DNA of 64,000 nt from Lysobacter capsici (GTDB lineage Bacteria; Pseudomonadota; Gammaproteobacteria; Xanthomonadales; Xanthomonadaceae), in assembly GCF_014779555.2 (NCBI RefSeq), contig NZ_CP094357.1:682001-746000 (forward strand), written 5' to 3'. The position numbers and the translations under genes were made by a program. A model generated the notes under the pieces. That model saw only the letters and a list, made by a program, of their open reading frames with translations. It made no database searches and was not told the origin of the DNA. Positions 53,861-64,000 of the stretch are shown one piece after another. Positions within the stretch are counted from its first letter, which is position 1. The number at the start of each line of letters is the position of its first letter.

Positions 53861-54280
53861 ATGACCACCCACTCGCAACTGTTCGTCAATCTGTCCGTCA
53901 AGAGCCTGCCGCGCGCGGTCGAGTTCTACACCCAGCTCGGTTACAGCTTCAATCCAAAATTCACCGACGAAAACGCGACCTGCATGATCCTCGGCGAGAA
54001 CATCTTCGTGATGCTGCTGGTCGAGCCGTTCTTCCAGTCGTTCACCAAGAAGACCCTGGTCGACGCGAGCAAGCAGGTGGAATCGCTGATCGCGGTCAGC
54101 CTGCCCGGCCGCGCCGAGGTCGATGCGCTGGCCGACAAGGCCGCCGCGGCCGGCGCGACGATGCATGAGCCGAAGGACTACGGTTTCATGTACCAGCGCT
54201 CCTACGACGATCTGGACGGCCACACCTGGGAAGTGTTCTACATGGACCCGGACGCGGACCCGAGCGCTGCGCAGCAGTAA
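53861..54280 (+). CDS. VOC-superfamily (glyoxalase/bleomycin-resistance fold) protein
   Basis: 139 residues from an ATG at 53861. One VOC module: LFVNLSVKSLPRAVEFYTQLGYSFNPKFTD at the start, and the C-terminal DLDGHTWEVFYMDPD with the usual Glu metal ligand. It resembles the PhnB/lactoylglutathione-lyase-like group of unknown substrate, with FFQSFTKKTLVDASKQVE in the middle. Cytosolic. It ends at a strong bidirectional terminator. Specific function unknown. Confidence 0.88.
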   Translation: MTTHSQLFVNLSVKSLPRAVEFYTQLGYSFNPKFTDENATCMILGENIFVMLLVEPFFQSFTKKTLVDASKQVESLIAVSLPGRAEVDALADKAAAAGATMHEPKDYGFMYQRSYDDLDGHTWEVFYMDPDADPSAAQQ

Positions 54281-54389
54281 GCCATCGCGCGATCGCGGCG
54301 GCGCGAACGGTTACAGCCGTTCGTGCCGCCTGGTCCGGGCCGCATGGTTCAAAGCGCTGGCGCGATCGAAGCGCGGCGATGCAGGAAAC

Positions 54390-54418
54390 GAAAAACCCCG
54401 CGCGATGCGGGGTTTTTC
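54390..54418. terminator. Bidirectional intrinsic terminator
   Basis: GAAAAACCCCGC (54390-54401) pairs with GCGGGGTTTTTC (54407-54418) around a 5-base loop. A T run therefore follows the GC stem in both directions. It lies between the convergent VOC and DUF3016 genes. Confidence 0.92.
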
Positions 54419-54455
54419 ATGCGGTCGACACCGGTGGGTTGCGACCTCGGCGCGA

Positions 54456-55016
54456 TTACGCGCTCGGACTCTTGAATTCCTGATACAGCCAGTCGTCGAT
54501 CAGGCGCTTCTCGTAGCGCAACGGATCGCTGTCGCTGCCGGTGCGCGGGCCCATCAGGAAGCTCATGTCGCGCAGGGTGCGCTGGCCTTCCTCGACGGTC
54601 TGGCCGTTGGCGTCGGTGCGCTTGAAGTTCAACACGATCCGCGGCGGGTAGATGTCGCGGATGAAACGGGTGTCGTCGAACTGCGGCCCGTGCCAGGGCT
54701 CGTAATCGCCGGCCCGCTTGATGTCGGTGATGTCGACCTGCAGGGTCTGGCCTTCGGGCAGCTGTTTCTGCGCGCGGGTGCGCAGATGCTGGGCGAGTTG
54801 TTCGACCCAGTTGCCGCGGCGCGCGTCGAAGCGGTTGCGGCTGTGCCGGATCTCGGTGAAGTTCGTCGGGTCTTCCCAGCGCACGCTGACCGGGCCCTGG
54901 TCGGGCAGGCTGCGCGGCGCGGCGGGATCGGTGACGGTGCGCGAAGCGGCGCCGACGTCCGCGGCCGCCAGCACGGCGACCGACAGGGCGATGGCGAATG
55001 CGGTCCGCAGGTTCAT
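54456..55016 (-). CDS. DUF3016 family exported protein
   Basis: 186 residues from an ATG at 55016. Signal peptide MNLRTAFAIALSVAVLAAADVGA. The mature part matches the DUF3016 layout: VSVRWEDPTNFTEIRHSRNR near the start, LQVDITDIKRAGDYEPW in the middle, and RTLRDMSFLMGPRTGSDSDPLRYEKRLIDDWLYQEF (in pieces) at the end. Family members are small periplasmic or surface proteins of unknown function in xanthomonads and relatives. Ends at the bidirectional terminator. Confidence 0.88.
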   Translation of the reverse strand: MNLRTAFAIALSVAVLAAADVGAASRTVTDPAAPRSLPDQGPVSVRWEDPTNFTEIRHSRNRFDARRGNWVEQLAQHLRTRAQKQLPEGQTLQVDITDIKRAGDYEPWHGPQFDDTRFIRDIYPPRIVLNFKRTDANGQTVEEGQRTLRDMSFLMGPRTGSDSDPLRYEKRLIDDWLYQEFKSPSA

Positions 55017-55142
55017 GACGGGCTCCGATGCGGTGGGGACGCTTCGATTCTCCGCCTCGCCACCGGCACTGCATAGCGGCAATGCGTTAAACGCCGTGGC
55101 CGTTGCCGCGAATTCACGATCGTGGCGATGCTGCGACCGGAT

Positions 55143-55505
55143 TCATTCGCAGCCCTTGCCGTCGCCGTCGCGGTCCAGATGCGGGCCGTAGCCCGGGTCG
55201 CCGCGCCGCACCGGGGCCGCGCCGGCCGCGCGCGCGGCGCTGCAGTTGCGGTAGTAGGCGGGGCCGGATCCGGCCGCCAGCGCCGATGGCGCCAGGCCTT
55301 GCGCTGACTGTGGCCGACGCGGCCGCGGCGCCGCGTCGGGCATCAGCGACGCCGCGCCGGCGGCCGGGCCGCGATGGCAGTGATAGCCGCCGCGCTTGCG
55401 ATCGTGATGGCAGCCTTCGGCGTTGAGACCGCCGCCGTGGGCGCCGGCCTGCGTCGCGCAACACAGCCCGACCAACGCGAGCCATCCGATCCGTACCGAT
55501 GCCAT
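55143..55505 (-). CDS. Excalibur calcium-binding domain protein, exported
   Basis: 120 residues from an ATG at 55505. Signal peptide MASVRIGWLALVGLCCATQAGA. A first motif GGLNAEGCHHDRKRGGYHCH resembles the YHYH/GGxHCH nuclease-associated motif. The C-terminal excalibur domain is YYRNCSAARAAGAAPVRRGDPGYGPHLDRDGDGKGCE (in pieces), with the DRDGDGKGC calcium-loop signature. Such proteins act outside the inner membrane. The ribosome site lies inside a hairpin (55512-55540), so translation may be controlled. Confidence 0.88.
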   Translation of the reverse strand: MASVRIGWLALVGLCCATQAGAHGGGLNAEGCHHDRKRGGYHCHRGPAAGAASLMPDAAPRPRRPQSAQGLAPSALAAGSGPAYYRNCSAARAAGAAPVRRGDPGYGPHLDRDGDGKGCE

Positions 55506-55511
55506 GCTGTC

Positions 55512-55540
55512 CCCCTGTCCCGATCGCCACGGGACAGGGG
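55512..55540 (-). promoter_or_regulatory. Hairpin overlapping the excalibur gene ribosome-binding site
   Basis: CCCCTGTCCCG (55512-55522) and CGGGACAGGGG (55530-55540) form a perfect 11-bp stem, loop of 7. On the minus strand its 3' arm ends in CAGGGGG, which is also the only Shine-Dalgarno-like sequence, 6-7 bases before the ATG at 55505. The stem would hide it. It could equally be a terminator for the upstream gene, but there is no T run. Confidence 0.6.
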
Positions 55541-55580
55541 TTTCAACGCGCCCCGGCGCGGGCGGCGGCCACGCCCGCGC

Positions 55581-57500
<1,920 letters not shown>

Positions 57501-57666
57501 GCGGACATCCTTGTAGCGTTCGGGCGGTGGGCGAAGCGCGTCGGCGACCTCGCGATGCAACTGCGAACGCGCCGGGTCGCGGTTCGGGGTCGATGCCGTG
57601 TCGCTGCATCGACCTGTCGGCCGGACCGGCCCGTGCGGCGGGTCCGTCCGCCTTGCTTATAACGCA

Positions 57667-57692
57667 AGCAAGCCGGCATGCGCCGGCTTGCT
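57667..57692. terminator. Hairpin between YCII and beta-propeller genes
   Basis: AGCAAGCCGGC (57667-57677) and GCCGGCTTGCT (57682-57692) form a perfect 11-bp stem with a 4-base loop, 35 bp after the YCII gene stop. No T run. Terminator-like. Confidence 0.5.
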
Positions 57693-57727
57693 AAGGTGAT
57701 GCGGGGTGGCGACGTGGTGCCGGCGGG

Positions 57728-58102
57728 TCAGGCGTCGAACGCGAGCCGCACCTGTTCGAAATCCATCACCGGGCGCACTTCGATCCGGCCGGTGCGGCTC
57801 CAGGGGAATTCCTGAGCGACGCGGACCGCTTCGTCCATGTCGGCCGCTTCGATCAAGTTGAAGCCGCCCAGGTACTCCTTGGCTTCGGCATAGGGACCGT
57901 CCATGAAGGTGGTGCGGCCGTTGCGGGTGCGCAGCGAGGTCGCCTTGGCGGGCGCGGCGAGCATCTGCGAATCAAGCAGCACGCCGGTCTCGCGCAGGTC
58001 GTCGGCGTGGGCGATGCAGCCGCGCATCATGGTTTCGTATTCGCCGGCGGGCAGGGCTTCGATCAGGCTGTCGTCGTTGTAGATCATGACCAGGTATTTC
58101 AT
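57728..58102 (-). CDS. YCII/DGPF-domain protein
   Basis: 124 residues from an ATG at 58102. A single YCII-related ferredoxin-like fold: MKYLVMIYNDDSLIEALPAG at the start, the family signature FMDGPYAEAKEYLGGFNLIEAADMDEA (in pieces), then EVRPVMDFEQVRLAF. The DGP motif is typical of the group found near ECF sigma factors, but no sigma gene is beside it. Soluble. Specific function unknown. Confidence 0.9.
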   Translation of the reverse strand: MKYLVMIYNDDSLIEALPAGEYETMMRGCIAHADDLRETGVLLDSQMLAAPAKATSLRTRNGRTTFMDGPYAEAKEYLGGFNLIEAADMDEAVRVAQEFPWSRTGRIEVRPVMDFEQVRLAFDA

Positions 58103-58379
58103 GGCGTCCTCGTGGCGGGCGGGGGAGACGGCAGCGCGGGGCTGCGGCGCGTGCGCTCGGCGCCGAGCATACCGCCATCGGCGCAGGGTGCAGCAGTGAC
58201 AAAACGCATGCGCTGGCGGTCGTGCCGGGGCTTGAGCGGGTCGAGCGGCGCAGCCTGGGCCGCGGCGGTCTCGCAGGCTGCGATGAGGGTCGCTGGCGTT
58301 GTTGGAAGCGCGGACCCGTTCCCACAAACACGCTCGTGGCGGCGACAATGATCGCCGCACCGCCGCGAAGCCTGGTCCG

Positions 58380-58910
58380 ATGTCCGACGCGTTTTCCTGC
58401 CGCCCGATCGCCTATCTGCGCTCGCCGTATGCGCAACGCATCGATGCGCCGCACCAATCGACGGTGGTGCAGGGCACGCAGAGCGGCGAGGCGATCGAGG
58501 CGCGGCTGGAATTCGTCGACGAGCTGCCGGCGCTGGCGTACGCCGATCTGCACGGGTTCGAGCGCATCTGGCTGATTTTCGCGTTCCACCGCAGCCAGGG
58601 CTGGACGCCTCAGGTCAAGCCGCCACGTGGCGGGCCCAAGCGCGGGGTGCTGGCCACGCGTTCGCCGCACCGGCCCAATCCGCTCGGGCTGTCGGCGGTG
58701 GAACTGGTCCGGGTCGAGCCGCGGGCGTTGATCGTGCGCGGCGTGGATTTGCTCGACGGCACGCCGATCCTCGATATCAAGCCGTACGTGCCGTACGCCG
58801 ATGCCTTCGCCGGGTCGCGCGCGGGCTGGATCGACGAGATCGATGCGGCGCAGGGCCGGCATTCGGCGCCCGGGCCGAAGCGGCCGCGCAAGGCCACGCC
58901 GGCGGGCTGA
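58380..58910 (+). CDS. trmO: tRNA (N6-threonylcarbamoyladenosine(37)-N6)-methyltransferase TrmO
   Basis: 176 residues from an ATG at 58380. Matches the TsaA/TrmO family: CRPIAYLRSPYAQRIDAPHQ at the N-terminus, LHGFERIWLIFAFHRSQGW, the diagnostic RGVLATRSPHRPNPLGLSAV, and LLDGTPILDIKPYVPYADAF. The enzyme methylates t6A37 in tRNA-Thr using S-adenosylmethionine. The size is slightly short because the C-terminal domain ends early in a basic tail (GPKRPRKATPAG), as in the single-domain bacterial/archaeal forms. Monocistronic. Confidence 0.93.
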   Translation: MSDAFSCRPIAYLRSPYAQRIDAPHQSTVVQGTQSGEAIEARLEFVDELPALAYADLHGFERIWLIFAFHRSQGWTPQVKPPRGGPKRGVLATRSPHRPNPLGLSAVELVRVEPRALIVRGVDLLDGTPILDIKPYVPYADAFAGSRAGWIDEIDAAQGRHSAPGPKRPRKATPAG

Positions 58911-59193
58911 GGATCTGCGGCGCCGGGAAGGCCGCAATCGGGATGTGTGTGTGCCCGACAAGATGCCCGGACACAAGGTTCGAACGCCGCGAGCCGCCGT
59001 CTCAGGCTCTGGGACGAAGACGTGGATTCTGTGTGCCGATCGGCTTGACGCTTGCACCTTCGGGTTGTAGTTTCCCGATTGGTTAATTAGCAGGCCGATT
59101 CATCCGCCGGCGTCCATGCCGGCATCCGGCCCGCAGCGCGCGGACCGCGGCCTGGCCGTGGCCGGCGCGGTTATCCATGCTCAGGAGTTCGAC

Positions 59194-59700
59194 ATGACGT
59201 CCGACGGTTCCGGCACGCTCGTCGCCGCGCCCGCGCGCACCACGCATTGCATCGACGAACGCAGCATCACCGTGCAACGCATCATCGACGCGCCGAGCGA
59301 TCTGGTGTTCCTCGGTTGGACCGACCCGATCCATGTCGCGCGCTGGTGGGGGCCGCGCGGTTTTCGCGGCGTGGTGCGGCAGATGGATGTCGCGGTCGGC
59401 GGCCGGTTCCGGATCTGCACGGTCGGCCCGGACGGCGCCGAATACCCGATCAAGGGGACGTATGAGGAGGTCGTCGAACCCCAGCGGTTGGTCTACGTCG
59501 ACGATTGGGACGACGAGCGGCCGTCGCAGCCGTCGCGGGTGACCGTGCTGTTCGCCGGACACGGCCCGGAGCAGACCCTGCTGAGCGTGCGGATCGAGTT
59601 CGCCGGCCAGGCCGAACGCGAGGCGGCGCAGGCGCGCGGCATCGTCGCGGGCTGGGGCGAAAGCTTCGAGCGCCTGGACGCGTACCTGGCCGAGCGTTGA
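59194..59700 (+). CDS. SRPBCC/AHSA1-domain protein
   Basis: 168 residues from an ATG at 59194 with AGGAG seven bases upstream. START-like AHSA1 fold: [30 protein letters not shown] (in pieces), [20 protein letters not shown], and the closing [15 protein letters not shown]. Bacterial members of this group bind small hydrophobic ligands; their link to Hsp90 is by fold only. No signal peptide. Stands alone. Confidence 0.9.
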   Translation: MTSDGSGTLVAAPARTTHCIDERSITVQRIIDAPSDLVFLGWTDPIHVARWWGPRGFRGVVRQMDVAVGGRFRICTVGPDGAEYPIKGTYEEVVEPQRLVYVDDWDDERPSQPSRVTVLFAGHGPEQTLLSVRIEFAGQAEREAAQARGIVAGWGESFERLDAYLAER

Positions 59701-59921
59701 GCGCGCTTGGACGCACGCGTGCAACGGTGCATCGCATCGGCATGAATCGCGCCGTCGTCGCATCGCTCTACCCTGCGCCAGCCGTACACTGAGCGCCACG
59801 CACGCGATCGCGATGCAGTGACGTGCCGCTGTATCGATCCACGCCCGCATCGCATCGCGCTTCCGCTCGACCGTCCGTTTCCGGCGCAGCATCGCCACGC
59901 ACCCTTCGCCACGGAGAGTCC

Positions 59922-60940
<1,019 letters not shown>

Positions 60941-60944
<4 letters not shown>

Positions 60945-61702
60945 ACCTGCACGCGATCAAGGCGATCTATTTCTTCGAAATGCATCGCACCTTCCGCACC
61001 CTGATGCAGTCGATCGCGACGCCGGTGCTGTCGACCTCTTTGTACTTCATCGTGTTCGGTTCGGCGATCGGCTCGCGCATGGTCGAGATCGGCGGGATCA
61101 GCTACGCGGCCTTCATCGTGCCGGGCCTGATCATGATGTCGCTGCTGACCGAGAGCATTTCCAACGCGTCCTTCGGCATCTACCTGCCCAAGTGGTCGGG
61201 CACGATCTACGAGCTGCTGTCGGCGCCGGTGTCGTTCGTCGAGGTGATCTGCGGCTATGTCGGCGCGGCGGCGAGCAAGTCGGTGATCCTGGGCTTGCTG
61301 ATGCTGATCACCGCGCGCTGCTTCGTCGATTTCACCATCGTCCATCCGGTGTGGATGGCGGTGTTCCTGGTGCTGACCGCGGTCACCTTCAGCCTGTTCG
61401 GCTTCATCATCGGGGTGTGGGCCGACGGCTTCGAGAAGTTGCAGATGATCCCGATGATGATCGTGATGCCGCTGACCTTCCTGGGCGGCAGCTTCTATTC
61501 GATCGACATGCTGCCGCCGTTCTGGCGCGGGGTCTCGCTGTTCAATCCGGTGGTGTATCTGGTCAATGGGTTTCGCTGGAGTTTCTACGGCAAGTCGGAT
61601 GTGGATATCGCCTTGAGCATGGGGATGACGGCGGGGTTCATGGTGTTGTGCCTAATTGCGGTGTGGTGGATCTTCCGCACGGGGTACAAGCTCAAGAGTT
61701 GA
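60941..61702 (+). CDS. ABC-2 type exporter, permease subunit (YadH-like)
   Basis: 253 residues from an ATG at 60941. Six hydrophobic helices of the ABC2_membrane type, with the family signature near the end: [38 protein letters not shown] (in pieces). Forms a half-transporter dimer with the ATPase encoded by the overlapping gene upstream. Exports an unknown compound from the cytoplasm. A dyad-repeat element follows. Confidence 0.93.
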
Positions 61703-61736
61703 GGGCTTCCCTTCTCCCTTAAGAGCCGGCTGTTTT

Positions 61737-61847
61737 CCTTCTCCCGCATGCGGGAGAAGGTGCCCGAAGGGCGGATGAGGGCAAGCGCTGTCGCCAACTG
61801 CGGCGCGCATGCCCTCACCCCAGCCCTCTCCCGCAAGCGGGAGAGGG
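61737..61847. repeat. Intergenic dyad-repeat element, copy 1
   Basis: Two hairpins of the CTCTCCCG type: CCTTCTCCCGCA/TGCGGGAGAAGG (61737-61760) and CCCTCTCCCGC/GCGGGAGAGGG (61824-61847). Between them are inverted TGAGGGCA (61776-61783) and TGCCCTCA (61810-61817). The element is related to copy 2 at 63392-63512. Such elements are scattered in xanthomonad genomes and can act as terminators. Confidence 0.8.
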
Positions 61848-61993
61848 AGTAGGTGCGGCGGAAGAGGGAGCACGCGAAAGCGGCCGCTAATCCGCCGCTG
61901 CGCAGACACCCGGAGTATGCTTCGCCGATTCCGGACCGGTCGCGTTGAGCGCAGCGCCGCCGTCGCGCCGGGAGCCTGCGGAGAGTCCGGCGG

Positions 61994-63373
61994 ATGCAGA
62001 CCAATCAACAGCAACTCCATCGCGGCCTGAGCGAGCGCCACATCCGCCTGATGGCGCTGGGCGCGGCGATCGGCGTGGGCCTGTTCCTGGGCTCGGCCAA
62101 TGCGATCAAGCTCGCCGGTCCCGGCATCCTGCTGGCCTACCTGCTCGGCGGCGCGGCGATCTTCATCATCATGCGCGCGCTGGGCGAGATGGCCGTGCAC
62201 AACCCGGTCGCCGGCTCGTTCAGCCGCTACGCGCGCGATTACCTCGGCCCGCTGTCGGGCTATCTGACCGGCTGGAACTACTGGTTCCTGTGGCTGGTGA
62301 CCTGCGTGGCCGAGATCACCGCGGTCGGCATCTACATGCAGATGTGGTTCCCGGATTCGCCGCAGTGGGCGTGGGCGCTGGCCGCGCTGATCGCGATGGG
62401 TTCGGTGAACCTGATCACGGTCAAGGCCTACGGCGAGTTCGAATTCTGGTTCGCGATGATCAAGGTCGTGACCATCGTGGTGATGATCCTGGCCGGCCTG
62501 GCGATGATCGTGTTCGGCTTCGGCAACAACGGCGTGGCGATCGGCATCAGCAACCTGTGGGCGCACGGCGGGTTCTTCCCCAACGGCGCGCAGGGCGTGC
62601 TGATGTCGCTGCAGATGGTGATGTTCGCCTACCTGGGCGTGGAGATGATCGGCCTGACCGCGGGCGAGGCGGCCAATCCGGCCAAGTCGATTCCCGATGC
62701 GATCAATTCGGTGTTCTGGCGGATCGTGATCTTCTACGTCGGCGCGCTGTTCGTGATCTTGTCGCTGTACCCGTGGAACGAACTGGGCACCACCGGCAGC
62801 CCGTTCGTGATGACCTTCGAGCGCCTGGGCATCCGCGAGGCGGCCGGCATCATCAACTTCGTCGTGCTGACCGCGGCGTTGTCCTCGTGCAACGGCGGCA
62901 TCTTCAGCACCGGGCGCATGCTCTACAACCTGGCCCAGCAGAAGCAGGCGCCGGCGTTCTTCGCCCACACCTCGGCCGGAGGCGTGCCGCGCGCCGCGAT
63001 CCTGGTGTCGGCGGTGGCGTTGCTGATCGGCGTGGTGGCGAACTATCTGGCGCCGGCCAAGGTGTTCGTGTGGGTGACTTCGATCGCGACCTTCGGCGCG
63101 ATCTGGACCTGGGGCGTGATCCTGGTCTCGCACATGAAGTTCCGTCAGCGCCTGAGCGCGCAGGACAAGGCGGCGCTGGCGTTCCGCATGCCGATGTACC
63201 CGGTCGCCTCGTGGATCGCGCTGGCGTTCCTGGTGCTGGTGATCGGCCTGATGGCGTATTTCCCGGATACGCGCGTGGCCTTGTACGTCGGGCCGGCGTT
63301 CCTGATCTTGCTGGTGGTGCTGTACTTCGCGACGGGGATCAACAAGCGCGATGGCGCGGTGCCTTCGGCTTGA
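61994..63373 (+). CDS. proY: Amino-acid permease, APC family (ProY/AroP group)
   Basis: 459 residues from an ATG at 61994. Twelve membrane helices. The APC signature of the first helix is AAIGVGLFLGSANAIKLAGP (residues about 25-44), followed by RALGEMAVHNPVAGSFSRYA and GWNYWFLWLVTCVAEITAVG. This subgroup includes ProY, AroP and GabP; the size and LGIREAAGIINFVVLTAALS stretch favour ProY-type proton symporters, but the substrate is inferred only. Flanked on both sides by related dyad-repeat elements. Confidence 0.85.
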   Translation: MQTNQQQLHRGLSERHIRLMALGAAIGVGLFLGSANAIKLAGPGILLAYLLGGAAIFIIMRALGEMAVHNPVAGSFSRYARDYLGPLSGYLTGWNYWFLWLVTCVAEITAVGIYMQMWFPDSPQWAWALAALIAMGSVNLITVKAYGEFEFWFAMIKVVTIVVMILAGLAMIVFGFGNNGVAIGISNLWAHGGFFPNGAQGVLMSLQMVMFAYLGVEMIGLTAGEAANPAKSIPDAINSVFWRIVIFYVGALFVILSLYPWNELGTTGSPFVMTFERLGIREAAGIINFVVLTAALSSCNGGIFSTGRMLYNLAQQKQAPAFFAHTSAGGVPRAAILVSAVALLIGVVANYLAPAKVFVWVTSIATFGAIWTWGVILVSHMKFRQRLSAQDKAALAFRMPMYPVASWIALAFLVLVIGLMAYFPDTRVALYVGPAFLILLVVLYFATGINKRDGAVPSA

Positions 63374-63391
63374 TCGTCGAGCGTCTAAAAG

Positions 63392-63512
63392 CCCCTCTCC
63401 CGTTTACGGGAGAGGGGTTGGGGTGAGGGAAGCGCGTAGCGCGAACTGTGTGGCTTGTGAATTCGAGCCGGAGCGGCCCTCACCCTAGCCCTCTCCCGTA
63501 AACGGGAGAGGG
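63392..63512. repeat. Intergenic dyad-repeat element, copy 2 (inverted pair)
   Basis: Two inverted units of the same family: CCCCTCTCCCGT/ACGGGAGAGGGG at 63392-63417 followed by TTGGGGTGAGGG, and its reverse complement CCCTCACCCTAGCCCTCTCC... with CCCTCTCCCGT/ACGGGAGAGGG to 63512. 47 bp separate the units. The pair lies between the permease and the YfbK-like gene, which converge, and may act as a bidirectional terminator. Confidence 0.85.
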
Positions 63513-63564
63513 AATTCAGCGCGGATCTTGAAGGTTGTACGGTAAGTCTCAGGAACCGTCGCGC

Positions 63565-63999
63565 TTACTCGCCCGCGACCGCCACGCCCTTCACCGGCCC
63601 GCTCGCCTGCAGGCTGCTCGCGGTCTGCGCCAGTTGCAGGAACTCGCCGCGGTAACCGTTGCGATCGTCCCCGCGCGCGCCGCGGGCCAGGCCGATCACC
63701 CCGTTCCAGCCGAAATCCTGGCCGACGTAGGTGCCGCCTCGCAGCAGATCGCCGAAGGCGGCGACCGAGGCGGCGAAACGCAGGCGTTCGCTGGGTTCGC
63801 CGGCGATGTCCTTGCGCAGCAGCGGGGTCTCGATCAGGCGGCTGTCGTTCTCGCCCGGACGCTTGTAGCGCAGCCGCAGCAAGGCCAGTTCGCCGCTCTT
63901 GGCATCGCCGGCCGCGGCCCGCGGCGCTTTCGCATCGGCCGCCGCCTCGCTGCCCTTGCCGTAACGCAGCGGATCGACCGACTCGCCGCCGGAACCGAC
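63565..63999 (-). CDS. YfbK-like von Willebrand factor A / DUF3520 protein (N-terminus cut by window edge)
   Basis: Only the last 144 residues are visible; the frame enters from the right edge. The visible part is the DUF3520 domain that closes YfbK-type VWA proteins: ALLRLRYKRPGENDSRLIETPL, then SERLRFAASVAAFGDLLRGG, then GWNGVIGLARGARGDDRNGYRGEFLQL. A Lys/Ala-rich linker (KGSEAAADAKAPRAAAGDAK) precedes it. The upstream VWA domain is outside the window. Function of the family is unknown; it is membrane-linked in other species. Confidence 0.85.
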   Translation of the reverse strand, partial: VGSGGESVDPLRYGKGSEAAADAKAPRAAAGDAKSGELALLRLRYKRPGENDSRLIETPLLRKDIAGEPSERLRFAASVAAFGDLLRGGTYVGQDFGWNGVIGLARGARGDDRNGYRGEFLQLAQTASSLQASGPVKGVAVAGE

Positions 64000-64000
64000 C

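Overview
The window is GC-rich bacterial chromosome with dense, short-gapped genes and frequent GTG starts. TonB-dependent receptors are paired with AraC or FecI/FecR-type regulators. There is a cyclic beta-glucan synthase, several secreted proteins, and CTCTCCCG-type intergenic dyads. This mix suggests a Xanthomonadaceae gammaproteobacterium, most likely Lysobacter or a close relative. That is an inference from gene content; no rRNA or other marker gene is present.

Layout. 1-2.2 kb: a truncated LytS/AlgZ-type sensor kinase and a ChrA chromate transporter, both minus strand. 2.8-6.1 kb: lanthipeptide cassette 1 (precursor lanA1, hairpin, class II synthetase lanM1), plus strand. 6.2-14.1 kb: a catabolic-looking set made of a secreted PHB-depolymerase-family esterase, a MaoC hydratase, an AraC regulator, a TonB receptor, an alpha/beta hydrolase and an acyl-CoA ligase. 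14.4-20.1 kb: minus-strand block with an acidic-tailed small protein, an M13 metallopeptidase behind a perfect BlaI/MecI-like palindrome, and lanthipeptide cassette 2 (lanM2, hairpin, lanA2). 20.5-30.5 kb: minus-strand envelope/secretion block containing a FecI-type sigma factor, FecR anti-sigma factor, TonB receptor with STN domain, PraB-like secreted protein, a secreted protein of unknown function, two tandem paralogous membrane-anchored proteins and a small secreted protein. 30.7-35.7 kb: a PsrA-like TetR regulator, small membrane proteins, a cold-shock/DUF1294 fusion, an XRE regulator coupled to a membrane protein behind a dyad operator, and a fasciclin protein. 35.9-44.9 kb: the giant ndvB-type synthase with a translationally coupled small ORF. 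45-64 kb: M16 peptidase, OsmC-pirin-OsmC operon, a three-gene operon of unknowns, PepSY protein, ATP-grasp protein, VOC protein, DUF3016, excalibur and beta-propeller proteins, YCII protein, TrmO, AHSA1 protein, ABC-2 exporter, amino-acid permease between two dyad-repeat elements, and the C-terminus of a YfbK-like protein.

The most interesting system is the pair of inward-facing class II lanthipeptide cassettes. Their precursors share an NPAG-type leader block. In both, the number of core Ser/Thr equals the number of Cys, and a hairpin followed by a short T tract separates precursor from synthetase. No LanT transporter, dedicated protease or immunity gene is visible. The M13 peptidase directly behind lanM2 is a possible processing enzyme, but it has its own operator. 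The receptor, hydrolase, ligase and hydratase set between the cassettes looks like an uptake and activation route for an ester or acyl substrate.

No tRNA, rRNA, CRISPR array, insertion sequence, prophage or integrase was seen.
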